NCBI GenBank assembly: GCA_024196135.1
Contig: JAMQCK010000007.1
Coordinates: forward strand, 186,001 to 250,000
Direction of reading: 5' to 3'
DNA length: 64,000 nucleotides
DNA from: Pleurotus ostreatus/Saccharomyces cerevisiae fusant
Taxonomy: Eukaryota; Opisthokonta
Positions 50,791-62,158 of the stretch are shown here, in pieces. The notes beneath the pieces were generated by a model. The model was not told where the DNA came from. It saw only the letters and a program-made list of their open reading frames with translations, and made no database searches. The position numbers were made by a program, and so were the translations under genes. The stretch's first letter is position 1; each line of letters opens with the position of its first letter.

Positions 50791-53218
50791 CGAGACACGA
50801 TGGCGGATATTGGCGAGAAGTGCGCAGGGAGCTGCATGGCGCAGAACCAGGAGGACGCGCTGGCAGCGGCGAAGACTATCGGGTTCCCAGTCATTGTGCG
50901 CGCGGCGTATGCGCCGGGAGGCCATGGGAGTGGGTTTGCGCAGGATGCGGCGCAGCTGTCGGCATTGTGCGTGAAGGCGTTCGCGACGAGCCCGCAGGTG
51001 CTGATTGAGAAGAGCATGAAGGGGTGGAAGGTGATCGAGTACGAAGTCGTCCGCGATTGCAGGAACAACTGCATCACGGTCTGCAACATGGATGTACGTT
51101 GTCGCGCTGAGAGATTGAGTTGGTCATCTTATGTGCTTGCAGAACTTCGACCCCCTCGGTATTCACACAGGCGACTCCATCGTCGTCGCCCCTTCGCAGA
51201 TCACAGACTCTGTCCGAATCACACTACAACATGCTCCGCACGACCGCTATCAGCGTCATCAGGCATTTGGGTGTCGTCGGCGAGTGCAACATCCAGTACG
51301 CGCTCAACCCGAACTCGCAGGAGTATTGCATTATCGAGGTATGGGTTTCTTCCTGCAGTCAACGACCAACTTGCTCATCTCTATCCAGGTCAGCGCCCGT
51401 CTCTCGCGTTCGTCCGCGCTTGCGTCCAAGGCCACCGGCTACCCGCTTGCCTTCATCGCTGCGAAGCTCAGTCTGGGCATCCCGCTCAACGAGATCCGCA
51501 ATTCCGTCCCCCGGGTCACCAGCGCGTGCTTCGAGCCCAGCTTGGATTACTGCGTCGTCAAGATCCCGCGCTAGGACCTCAAGAAGTTCAACCGCGTCAG
51601 CCACCTGCTTAGCAGCAGCATGAAGAGTGTCAACGAGGTCATGAGCATTGGGCACACCTTCGAGGAGACGATCCAGAAGGCGATCTGTGCTATTGACGAC
51701 CAGTTCCTCGGGTTTGCGGAGGTTAGTCTTGCATTTGGTGAGTCGCGCTTAGTGCTGAAAAGATCGCAGAACGACTACGTCGAAGATATCGACGAGGAGC
51801 TCGTGAACCCAACGGATAAGCGCATCTTCGCCATTTCGACTGCCGTTCACCGTGGCTACAGCGTAGAGGAGATCTGGCAGATGACCAACATCGACAAGTG
51901 GTTCTTGACGAAGCTGCAGAACATCTTTATCATGGAGAAGGCCATCTCGTGAGCACAGATGGCGATGAGTTCTGGCGAGAAGTCGCTGACACTTTTATAG
52001 GACGTACAGCGTGTCGACCCTCAACAAGGACATTCTCCGTCGCGCCAAGCAGCTCGGTATCTCCGACCGCGAGCTCGCCGCGCGCTTGAACTCGACCGAG
52101 CTTGCTGTGCGTCTATTGCGCAAGGAGAACGGCATCTCGCCCTTCGTCAAGCACATCGACACGGTCGCGGCCGAGTTCCCAGCGTTCACGAACTACCTGT
52201 ACACGACCTACAACGCTATTGATCACGACATCACCTTTGAGGACCGCGGCATTATGGTCCTTGGCTCCGGCGTATACCGCATCGGCTCCTCTGTCGAATT
52301 CGACTGGTGCGCTGTGCGCGCAATCCGCACTCTGCGCGATCAGGGCCTTCCGACGGTCATGGTCAACTACAACCCCGAGACGGTCAGCACGGACTACGAT
52401 GAGGCTGACCGCCTGTACTTCGAGAACATCAGCTTGGAGACGATCCTCGACATCTACGACACTGAGGCCTCCCGTGGTGTCATCCTCTCCATGGGTGGGC
52501 AGACGCCGAACAACATCGCGCTGCCGCTGTACCGTCAGAACGTCAAGATCTACGGTACCTCGCCGGAGATGATCGACACGGCCGAGAACAGGTTCAAGTT
52601 TTCTCGCCTCCTTGACGAGATAGGCGTCGACCAGCCGGAGTGGAAGAAGCTGACGAGCTTCGAGGAGGCGCAGTCCTTCTGTGAGAAGGTCGGCTGCCCG
52701 GTTCTTGTCCGACCATCCTACGTGCTCTCGGGCGCTGCGATGAACGTCGTCTCCACCGGCGACGATCTCTCGAACTATCTGACGCAGGCCACCGCGGTTC
52801 CGCGCGAGCACCCAGTCGTTATCACGAAGTACATCGAGCAGGCGAAGGAGATCGAGATGGATGCCGTCGCAAAGGGCGGCAAGATGATCATGCATTTCAT
52901 ATCCGAACACGTTGAGAACGCGGGCATGCACTCCGGCGACGCGACGCTCATCCACCCGCCACAAGACCTCGACCCGCAGACGGTGAAGCAAATCGAGGAG
53001 GCGACGGCGAAGATCGGCCATGCCCTCAACGTGACAGGCCCCTTCAACATCCAGTTCATCGCGAAGAACAATGAGATCAAGGTCATTGAGTGCAACCTCC
53101 GCGCTGCTCGCTCCTTCCCTTTCGTCTCGAAGGTCACCGGCATCGACACGATTGAGATGGCCACGAAGGCCATGCTTGACCTTCCCGTCAAGTCCTATCC
53201 CGACGCGAACCTGCCTCG
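50791..53218 (+). pseudogene. Carbamoyl-phosphate synthase large-subunit fragment (broken, introns retained)
   Basis: It encodes about 730 residues of the middle of a CPSase large chain, the enzyme for carbamoyl phosphate in pyrimidine or arginine synthesis. Recognisable are [83 protein letters not shown] text ([16 protein letters not shown]), [48 protein letters not shown] and [18 protein letters not shown]. Both ends of the normal 1000-1100 aa subunit are missing. Introns remain at 51094-51140, 51339-51388, 51721-51770 and 51951-52001 (approximate), so it is a genomic copy and not a retrocopy. Breaks are a 7-nt insertion near 51200 and a TGG-to-TAG stop at 51572. Near 53218 it passes directly into myosin sequence. 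Confidence 0.88.
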
Positions 53219-55340
53219 TCCAAGTCCACCTTCATCAGCGTGCTCGATATTGCTGGCTTCGAGTTCTTCGAGGTCAAGGCGCACGAGCAGCTGCGCATCA
53301 AGTACACCAACGAAAAGCTGCAGCAATTCTTTAACCACCACATGTTCGTGCTCGAGCAGGAAGAGTACGCGCGCGACGGCATCAAGTGAGACTACGTCAA
53401 GTTCGGGCTCGTCATCGCAGCCGACAATCGACCTCATCGACGCGAGCGGGAACGTAATCGGCATTCTCAGCTGCCTCAACGACGAGTGCATCATGCCGAA
53501 GGCGACGGACCTGACGTTCACTAACAAGTTGAACGCGATGTGGGCGGGGCCGGTGCCGAGGAACGAGGAGGTGCACCCGGGGCGGCTGAAGTACGAGCCG
53601 TCGCGGTTCGAGCAGGGCTTCATCATCCAGCACTACGCGGTGGAGGTCGGGTACCGCACGGACGGGTGGCTCGCGAAGAACAAGGACCCGCTGAACGACC
53701 ACCTCACGCGCGTGCTCGCGCAGTCGTCCGAGCGGTACGTCCCGTCGCTCTTTTCGGACTACGTCTCCGCGAGCGCGGTGGCGATCGGGAAGAAGCGCGG
53801 GCTGAAGAAGGGCGCGTTCCGGAAGGTCGGGCAGCGGCACCGCGAGCAGCTGGCGAGTCTCATGGCGCAGCTGCAGGCGACGCAGCCGCATCTCGTGCGC
53901 TGCATTGTGCCGAATGCGCATAAGAAGCCGGGGCGGGTGGATGTGCCGCTTGTGCTTGACCAGCTGCGGTGCAACGGTGTGCTTGAAGGTATCCGTATTG
54001 CGCGTCTAGGGTATCCGAACCGACTCCCCTTCGTCGAGTTCCGCCAGCGATACGAGATCCTCACGCCCGGCATCATCCCGCGCGGGTACATTGACGAGCG
54101 CGAGGCGTGCAGGCGGATGGTCAACGCGCTCGATCTCGACGACGCGATCTTCAAGATCGGCACGTCGAAGATCTTCTTCAAGGCGGGCGTGCTGGCCGAG
54201 TTGGAGGAGCGGCGGGACTTGCTGTTGTTCGATATGTTCTCGAGATTGCAGGCGGCGGCGCGGCGGTATACGGCGAGGCGGCAGACGAAGAAGATCCTCA
54301 ATCGCGCGGTGGCGATTCGGACAATTTAACGGAACGCGAGGGTGTATGGCGAGTTGAGGGATTGGCCGTGGTGGCAGCTTTATACGAAGGTAGACATCAT
54401 TCAGGACCCGGTCAAGGTGTGTTGGCTGATGTTCGTCAGGTCCGCCCATTGCTGGCCGCTACCAGGAACGACGAAGACGTGCGGTGCAAGGAGGCCGAAC
54501 TCATGCTCATCAAGGAGCGGGCTGAGCGCGACAAGCAAGAGCGCGAAGCCCTGCAGACCCTCAAGATGTCCCTCGAAGCCGAGAAGCGCCGCGTTGAGGA
54601 CGCATTGGAAGCCGAACGCGCCCTCGCCCTCGACAAGGACAGCCTCCTCGAGTGCAGCAAAAGGCGCGAGGCCGAGCTTGAAGAGGACGTGCTCGCGCTG
54701 CAGAGCGACCTCGACACGCTCGACTCGCAACTCGACCGGGAAATGAAGCTGCAGAAGGAGAGCGAGGGAAAGTACGAGGCGATGCGCGAGACGTTCGACC
54801 AGGCGGCGGAGCACCTCGTGCGGCTGGAGAGCGAGCAAAAGGAGTGGGCGGCGCGCGAGGAGGAGCTGACGACGCAGCTGGGCGCGGCGACGGAGCGACC
54901 AGGCGGCGGAGCACCTCGTGCGGGTGGAGAGCGTGCTGAAGGATTGGGCGGCGCGCGAGGAGCTGACGGCGCAGGCAGGTGAGGCGACCGAAGAGTTGGA
55001 CGCGGTGCATGCGGATATGGAGGAGTTGAGGAGGGTTAGCGAGGAGCTGAAGAACTTGGCGATGCAGCCAGACGAAGACTTGGATCTGCTGAAGGACTGC
55101 TTGGACGTCCACTTGAAAGAACTCGAGGGGATCTTGACGCTCGAAGCCAGGAACAGGTATGCATTCGATCCCTGGCTAGTGTAGGTAACCGCTAAGTGAC
55201 TCGCAGGGAGCTTCAAAAGGACAACGCCGATGGTCTTGAAGATGAAGCGCGCCAAGCCAAGGAGTAACTCGCCGACATGGCCCGTACTGCCAACGAATAC
55301 TCGACCATGACCCAACGCAAGGAGGATCGCATTGCCAGTC
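53219..55340 (+). pseudogene. Myosin II heavy chain fragment (broken, introns retained)
   Basis: It starts inside the motor domain and runs through the neck into the coiled coil. Text seen: [99 protein letters not shown], then the lever and tail (WWQLYTK, RPLLAATRNDEDVRCKEAEL). The ATP-binding front half of the motor is absent. Breaks are TGA at 53387 (for the Trp of an EWDYV-type motif), a 1-nt insertion near 53412, TAA at 54327 (for Gln), a 100-bp tandem duplication at 54798-54997 and TAA at 55265. Introns remain near 54390-54440 and 55156-55207. The CPS-to-myosin junction lies at about 53218 with no intergenic DNA. Confidence 0.9.
54798..54997 (+). repeat. 100-bp tandem duplication in the myosin tail fragment
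   Basis: Copies start at 54798 and 54898 (ACCAGGCGGCGGAGCACCTC...). The second has substitutions and a small deletion. As 100 is not a multiple of three, the duplication shifts the coiled-coil frame. Confidence 0.85.
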
Positions 55341-56276
55341 TGCTACTCCACCGCACCCTCGGCACTGTAAGTGCTGCACCTCCTATCCACTCACCCGCTC
55401 ACCAACCATCCTCCAGCTCCTCATCAGCCTCCACGGCTGGGTGAGTAGCGACGTCTACAAAGTTTTCGGCGACTGCCGCTGGTTCGTCGACTTCATGGAT
55501 GCGTTCCCCGGGCATTCTGATAGCCCCGGCATCTACCGCTACCTCAACAACGCGGAGGTCATTGGAGGTGCAAGCTGGTTTGACTTCGCGCTCATTAGTG
55601 GGAGCAAACTTATCTTCACACTCGTTGTTATCTGCCACCAGGGCCATTGATGGTTCTTGCTGGCTGTAGTACAGAGCATGGATCGGAGTCTTGCACGACC
55701 TCACGAACAACGGGCTCGGTCACCAGTCAGTATCACCTCCTATGTTGTATGTGTGATTATCAATGTCTTCAGTAGGCGTTACTCAATCGCACGCGGCTGT
55801 AACTGCGACGTCAGGTAAGGTTCGTCTGCCAGTACACTATACCGTCACTGACCCATCATCGTTATGCTACTTCTCGACACGCCCCGCGACTCAAGTCAAT
55901 CTCGCCCGCATAAGCAACTGCACCCGACATTCGCGAGACCGCTGCCTTGATCACAAGCACACTACGGATAACGCAACAGCGAGGTATATATGCCTCACAA
56001 CGCCCTCCCTCCGCACGAACGTCTCACTCGCCATCAGATGGACTCTATCTCGACATCTTCCTTGCGATCCCTTGCGACCCTGCGACTCTTATCTCTCGCG
56101 CACGCCAATATGCAGTCATTTCAGCGTCAGTGTCGTCGCTGTTGCGCGTCCATATTACCGTATATGCCTAATCAGGTCTGTCTGTGCAACGCGCATCGTC
56201 GATATATTTTTGCCCAGCGCTCATTGTCGATTTCCAGACCATTACTCTTGCTTTCCCCCCTACAATCGCGCTCCCG
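55341..56276. other. Unassigned region after the captured fragments
   Basis: It may hold more captured exon-like sequence (a GTAAGT donor near 55368 and an open + frame from about 55420 to 55650), but no protein family is recognised. The last 400 bp form the promoter side of the next gene. Confidence 0.35.
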
Positions 56277-57887
56277 ATGTCTACCTCGACTAACAAAGGC
56301 GAGAACGATGCTACAAGCGGTGTAAGTACTGATCATCACATACGGCATTCGTTCTTTTACTCAACTTCGTGCAGACTCTCGACGCTTATCTGTCGCTCGT
56401 TCCAGACGCGGCGTTCATCGCTTCTGTCGACAAGGTCATCGCCGATCCTTCTTACCTCAACTTGAACTTTCGCAACCGACTCGCGATCCCCAACAACCCC
56501 CGCAAACTCAGTACCGAACCACATGGTCCGCACCGCGTCGTTCTCGGTAATGGCCACCCTGCGCACTTCAAGATCCTCGCGTATCCTGAGTTCAATGGCG
56601 GTGATCGTCCTGCCCTTCTCACAGCGTACGGGAATTGTCTCCCGCGCTCGGGTGCTCCCGACAATGTGCGTCATATAACTGTTGCACGGTTCATTACACC
56701 CACTGATGATGTGTATTACCAGTTCATGTTCGACGCCTATCAGCTTGGCCGACTCCGCTGCGCCATTCCCGTCCGTCCCTTACGCGATACGGACACGTAC
56801 CCCGGTGGCACTCCCGTCTCCGCCGAGGCTGTGCAGGCCTCCAAGTTCGCCATCGGAACCCTCGAGCGCCTGAATAAGAAGTTCGACAGCCAGCTGACTG
56901 CCGGTACGTCGTGACATACAATGACACGCCTTTTCTAAGCATCTTCATAGCTGGGCCGGCCCCCGACAAAATCAGCGGCGCCTTCGCCATTCCGAACCCC
57001 CTAAACGAGGACGAGTGGCTCGCACTGTTCCTCACGCCGCAGCTGTACAATACCAAGGCTGTCGGTCAGACCGGCAAGGATACCGGTGGCGATGACGATG
57101 CTATGCTGACCCCTGGTATGTCTCAGTGCGTGACCATTTATGATGTTTGCTGACGTCGTAGTAGCTCAGCGCAGGCGTGCGTATGTTCAGCAACTGATGA
57201 GCCAATACCACATCGGTATGGTGCGCCCTTCTTTTTCCTTCATCTTTTATTCTCATCGTACAAATAGATACACCCCTCTTTATCGAGAACGCCGTCGATC
57301 CCAATGGCTATTTCAAGAACTCGGTTCAGCACCTCAAGGCGCCGAACACCATCTTTGCTACGTACCCGGACTACTACGACGCCAGGGGCCGCCCTATACT
57401 CCCCCACGACTATGCTGAGAAGCTGAACGTTGGGCTTCCCCTTGTTATCACCGGATCGATCGAAGTGTGCGTGGTCGTTGCCTATCGGCTTGCCCTCACT
57501 GACGTGTATCGCAGCTGGATCATCCACAACGCCAAGGGCACGAGCCGGTCCTGGCACCTCCTCGCGGACAGTATCTCCGTCCTTCGCCCTGACGAGGACT
57601 ACATGCACGTACTTCCCCCCATCGATGCAGCTCCCTCGCCAACCGCGACGCTTGCTGACCCCGCATCACCTCGTCAATCTCTCGCGGAGGACATAGCGGG
57701 TCCATCCACATCTCGCGACGCTCCTCTGCCACCTTCCGGTGGTTCACCGTCCAAGCGCAAGGTCGATGTGGAATCGACGCCCGCCTCGGCGCCTTCGTCC
57801 CCGAAGAAGAAGAAGGGGTCGCGCTCGAAGGTGCATCACAACGAAGCAGACGAGCACGACGCAGACAGCATGGTTATCGACAAGTAG
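56277..57887 (+). CDS. Orphan 454-aa protein, six exons
   Basis: Six exons: 56277-56321, 56375-56903, 56951-57115, 57162-57215, 57268-57466 and 57515-57887. Every phase agrees and the introns are 46-53 nt, so this is a well-supported intact gene. The N-half is globular (LDAYLSLVPDAAFIASVDKV, GDRPALLTAYGNCLPRSG, VYYQFMFDAYQLGRL). The middle has GPAPDKISGAFAIPNPLNED and DEWLALFLTPQLYN. After residue 380 it becomes Pro/Ser-rich and ends with two basic clusters (SKRKVD, SPKKKKGSRSK) that look like a nuclear localisation signal. I do not recognise the family. It resembles lineage-specific Agaricomycete genes found between transposons. A second orphan gene follows 217 bp downstream on the same strand. 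Confidence 0.8.
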
Positions 57888-58104
57888 TTAGCCCAGATTC
57901 GCCTAACGCGACGATTGACAGTTGTACTTATAGCTGCTTGGTCCTCTATCTCTTGGTCAATCGTTACGTACGTATAACCAATGTAATTGTATCTATTGAT
58001 GTCTTGTTTGTACCATTACCACCAATAGTTCACGTATAAATGTACTTGCTGCCAAGCTTTGGCATGCTCCCGATTTCCTGCGTGCCAGCCCCCGTAGTGC
58101 AAGC

Positions 58105-58481
58105 ATGAGCAACGTAAACAGCATCCACAATACCTCTGCTGCACACACGCAATTCATTGAAAATATGGCAGCCGACCTTCTTGATGCGACGGCGACTGGC
58201 GTCCTGGATAGCGCGTCATCTATCAAGCTCGCACACGCACTTCTTCGAGGAACGGTTCGTTAAGACTGCCCCCCTCGTCCTTCCATAAGTGCTGATCAAC
58301 CTAGCTCGTCAACGCGCAACAAACTATCCGCAACGGGCGTACGGATATCCCCGATAATCTGCAAGAAACCATCCAATACCTGACAACGATGTACAACATT
58401 CTTCGCCACGAAGTCACCGAGTCCAACAGCTGGCTTAATAGGCTGCACGCGTTACAGACCTCTTTATCGTCTTCGCAGTAA
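58105..58481 (+). CDS. Orphan 108-aa helical protein, two exons
   Basis: Exons 58105-58254 and 58305-58481, with a GTTCGT donor (weak) and CTAG acceptor at phase 0. The protein is mostly helical: MSNVNSIHNTSAAHTQFIEN, AADLLDATATGVLDS, KLAHALLRGT, then QQTIRNGRTDIPDNL, LTTMYNILRHEVTE and a Ser-rich end (LQTSLSSSQ). Heptad-like spacing suggests a short coiled coil. No known domain. It sits tail-to-head behind the 454-aa orphan gene, and the two could be functionally paired, but this is only suggested by position. Confidence 0.65.
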
Positions 58482-58662
58482 ATGGTGAGTGCTACAAATT
58501 CCGCCCGTCGACGTACAAAATACTCATGTCTTCACTCCTCGCTCCTTCATCGCACTGTCCTTCCCCGTGGATGATAGCACAGCATACGAATGTAGTCCAT
58601 CCTGTTCAGTTGGCGACTAATCACTTGTAATTGTATCATCGTGCGCACCTCGAACCATTCTG

Positions 58663-61651
58663 TCATGACCAATGAGAGTCGGGGACCGGGCGCCCCGCGC
58701 CGCTACCGATCAATATTGTGTATAATCTGTTCGCCCCTGCTCTCTGTTTCTTGTCCTTCGTTCTAAAGTCTGCTATCCCACAGCTTAGGACCGTGCCGAT
58801 GTTGGGTTCCGGCCAGGCATCGTGTTTATTCAGCCACAAGGATTTTGCAAGCTCCCACACTGTTCGTTGTCCATTAGCGTCGCACCCAAAGAGTATGTGT
58901 TCCATGGTTTCTGTCGTGTCGCATACTTTACATACTGATCTCTGTTCGTAGTTCGGAATCTTCTCCCAGTAATCTCCTGTCTTATATGCACCGTGGCAGG
59001 CCTTGAATAAAAACTGCGAGATCTCTCTCGAGATCGCTTTATTCCTCATCGCCAGCCATATATCTCGGTCGCGTGGGAATTTCTTCGTTCGCTCGAAGGC
59101 CGACCATCTGGCTTGGTCGAGGTTCTCGGCGGTTTTGCGTCTCTTGTAAGGCTTTTTGGTCTTCTTAATAAGGTAGGCGCCAGGCAAAAGCGCGTAACCT
59201 CACGTGATGTGAGTGTGACGCACCATATATGGTTAATTAGAACTCGGGGGACGCGTCTGAGCGTGTTCTGCTCAGAGGCGCGTCAGGGCAAGGAAATCGA
59301 AAACCAACATTCTGATCCCGATTACTTTGAAAGTCCTTGTACGAATTTTGGGAGGCCGATGGATCCTGTAGCTGGCGCTATGCTGCAATTAGTCCTCAAT
59401 TCGCCCACCCACCCGTCGGGGTCACCCACAGCATCTGACGCGTGCCAAGCCGACGGAAAACCGTATACATCAGCACGGGAGGTCAGACTGAACCTCTTAA
59501 AGACGCGTCAGAAGCGGTGCCTCCGCAGTACAGAGTTGTTCAGCCCGACTCAAATTCCTCGAAAATCCTTGCCACAGTTCAGGTTATATAGCAAAGAATC
59601 AGAGCCTTCTGAGCCAGAACTAGCCTGTATCGGCACGTCCTGACTGCTTCCTCTGATTGTTGAGCAACCGAAGGTCAGAAGCGCTCAATGACACGGTCCG
59701 ACGCCCCCGACTTCAACTTTGGGCACGGGATCTTGAGTCAAACATAACAGAGCCATATTGAGCCCACTTCGCTTCGTACTTCACAGAGACGTGTAAATGC
59801 CAAGATAGAATAGAATGTTGGTCTTGAAATTCCGATATCTGCCTATGACAGCGAAAGAAGGACGCGTCTCGTCGAAATCACCATATATGGCGAAGTGACA
59901 TCCGGTGACAGTCAATCACGTGAGGTTACGCGCTTTTGCCTGGCGCCTACCTTACGTCGGATGTTCTGGTATAGGTCAGCTTGCGATAGAGCCATGAAGC
60001 GAGCGCCCTCGAGGCTCAGGTCGGAGGCTGTCTTGACCTTCTCGTATTCCGTCAGGCGTCTCCGGCATGCCTCTTTTGCCATGTTCGTCGCCGTGTTCAT
60101 ACCTGCATGGTGGCGGCCGTGATTATATAGGAAAAGGTGAGTACGTCCCGTTCTTCGGCGCAGCGTCTCTACTAAGCTTCTCATCAGATCGCCGTGGGCG
60201 ACATCCATCCAGTTCTTGTCTTCGAGCGCGTGCAGATTACTAGTGAGGTTTTTGATGAGCAGTTTATTCTTCGTCACAACTGTCGCTTCGTACTTCAGTG
60301 GAGTTCGGTGTAGGGTGCGAATGAGGGCGTCCAGTTCCGCTCTCAACGGGTCCTCTGACTGCCTTATCGTCGTATTCAGGTCCGGCCTGTCCCTTACCCA
60401 CGTCGCCCCGCCAACGCTCACCTCGCCCATCGCCGGGCCGTTCGTTTGGTCCTGCGCGCAAGCGCTCGCGCTGAAGATTTCCACGTGAGGGGAGCGGCGG
60501 TATATTCGTATCTTCAGAGTCTCGGGGGTTGGTGCGTCTCCTTCGTTTGTGAAGATGCGGAAGTTGTCCGCAATGGACATGTGTTCTTCGTAGCTGGGAT
60601 CGAAAGTGATGGGGCCGCCCTTTTTCCTCGATATCTCGTTTTCTCTTCGTTCGCTTTCGGTCAGTGGGCGAACTACTCGGTTGTCCGATCTCGGGTCCCA
60701 TTTTGCTGACAAATTGTCCAGCAGTTTCGCCGCCTCCTTCGCGCAAAGATGGGGGTTGAAGCACTTGACCTTATCTCGCAGGTCTTTGCATGTTCGGCAG
60801 CCGCAGTTACGCCTCGGCTTGTGTCTCGTATCGCGAAGTAGGTCCGCTAAGGCTCGCGCTTCGCCCGCAGTCGTGATCCCGTGACGCTCTTGTAGGCACT
60901 CGCACGTTCTGCTCGTGTAGACTCTTCTCTTCTCGGGGTTTTGGCCAATGGGGTACCATATTGGGAGGGCCTCACGCAGTTCTACCGTTGGTTGCGGTGC
61001 GGATATTCTAACGCCGTACTTTTTACCTATTTGGAACATGTTACTGATTTCTGTTGGCAGCGTCGTTTTCTGGTATAGGTTCGCTTGCCACGTCTGCAGG
61101 AGGATGTTCGTTCTCGCACTCTCCGGAGGCTGCGGTCCGCTCTTCGAGATGTTCATGTTGATCATCGCGTCTACCACGAAGGCCCATTTCGGGCGCTCTG
61201 GGCCCAGCTTCAGAAAGCTTTGCAGCCACGTTAGCATGATCGCTTCGGTGCGTGCTTCAAGATCTACTAGTTTGATCCCTCCTTCTTCTATAGGGTCGTA
61301 TAGTTTCTGGAGGGCGAGGGGAGGGGCGGCGTCTGAGTCCCACACGAAGGTGCGTAGTTGCTTGATGAGTTGCTTCTCAACGTTCTTTGGTAGCTCTTGC
61401 ACTTTGGCTCGGTACTGCGTGCACCCGGCCGTTATGTAGTTTGCGATTAATCGCTTCCCGTTTAGAGTCGGGTATAGAGCTTTCCATCTTTCGAGCCCGT
61501 CGCTGACTTTACTCCGTGTAGGAGTGGGACTGAGCATTTCGACGGCAAACGAAAGCGCAAGGCTGTGTTGAATTTCAGTGGCAGATAATGCAGCTTGAGA
61601 CACGTCAAGAGTTCCTATTTGCGCTAGTTCCGATGAGCAGAGCTTCTGCAA
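58663..61651 (-). mobile_element. 5'-truncated LINE (RT-RNaseH type), interrupted by an inverted-repeat element
   Basis: On the minus strand an open frame from 61651 to 59953 continues, after removal of the insertion at 59171-59952, to a stop at 58663. It encodes the post-RT part of a fungal non-LTR protein: LYPTLNGKRLIANYI, LPKNVEKQLIKQLRTFVWDS, PIEEGGIKLVDLEARTEAI (typical after RT), an RNase H-like part (VSVGGATWVRD, then AELDALIRTLHRTP), and a C-terminal Cys region (CKVCDTTETMEHILFGC, zf-RVT-like). The reverse-transcriptase core is missing, so the copy is 5'-truncated near 61660. Except for the insertion the frame is open, so it is rather young. It lies antisense to both flanking genes. 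Confidence 0.85.
59171..59952. mobile_element. 782-bp MITE with 38-bp perfect TIRs and TA target duplication
   Basis: Both ends read AGGTAGGCGCCAGGCAAAAG then CGCGTAACCTCACGTGAT inward, identical over about 38 bp. TA flanks the element at 59169-59170 and 59953-59954. Removing one TA plus the element rejoins the LINE frame exactly, so this is a genuine insertion into it. The interior has CCATATATGG near both ends (about 59222 and 59882) and several ACGCGTC motifs, but no transposase. TA duplication points to mobilisation by a Tc1/mariner-type transposase (inferred). Confidence 0.9.
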
Positions 61652-62158
61652 CAGTAAAGATTATACCGGAAGTGAAGGAGTCGCCGAGCGTTGGTGGTCG
61701 TCGTTGGCCACTGGCCAGGCGATTTACGAGCAGTTGTGATGCCTTGAGAAAGACAAAGCTGATAGAGGATGAGACATAGAACCAGTCTCTCGTCGAGCAA
61801 AGGGAGAGATATGAGCGACAATCACTAGCAGCAGAAGGGCCAAGAAGGCATATCGACCTTGAGGGTACGAGATCAAAAGGCTGGGCGCGTCGGGACTTGC
61901 CGATTCCTGATTCGATCCGCAGTTCTTCGCTGACTAAGCTGGTCATCCCTTCTCCTCGACGTCCATCTCGCCACGACTGCTGCTCGTTGGCCCTGTCTCC
62001 TACTGACCTGTGATCCTTGAGCCTTCTGTCAACAGGACTGTAAAGCTCCTTTCAGTGACCTGTTTTGCTGCAGAAGCGATCGATCCTCGATTTTTACGCC
62101 ACCGAAGACCCACCCTTATCTTGTCCACCTCGGACGACCAGAACACAAGCTCGGAGCA
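61652..62158. other. Intergenic region upstream of the PHD gene
   Basis: No supported coding sequence on either strand. Contains the promoter of the gene at 62159 and the truncation border of the LINE. Confidence 0.45.

Noticed and set aside
61523..61540. 17-nt identity (GTGGGACTGAGCATTTC) between the second LINE and DNA beside the poly(A) tract at 41285-41302
   Set aside because: In a 64-kb window about one such match is expected by chance, and the flanks do not align.
61605..61946. Minus-strand 113-codon frame at the LINE 5' border
   Set aside because: It overlaps the LINE frame in a different phase, has no motif and does not splice convincingly into it.
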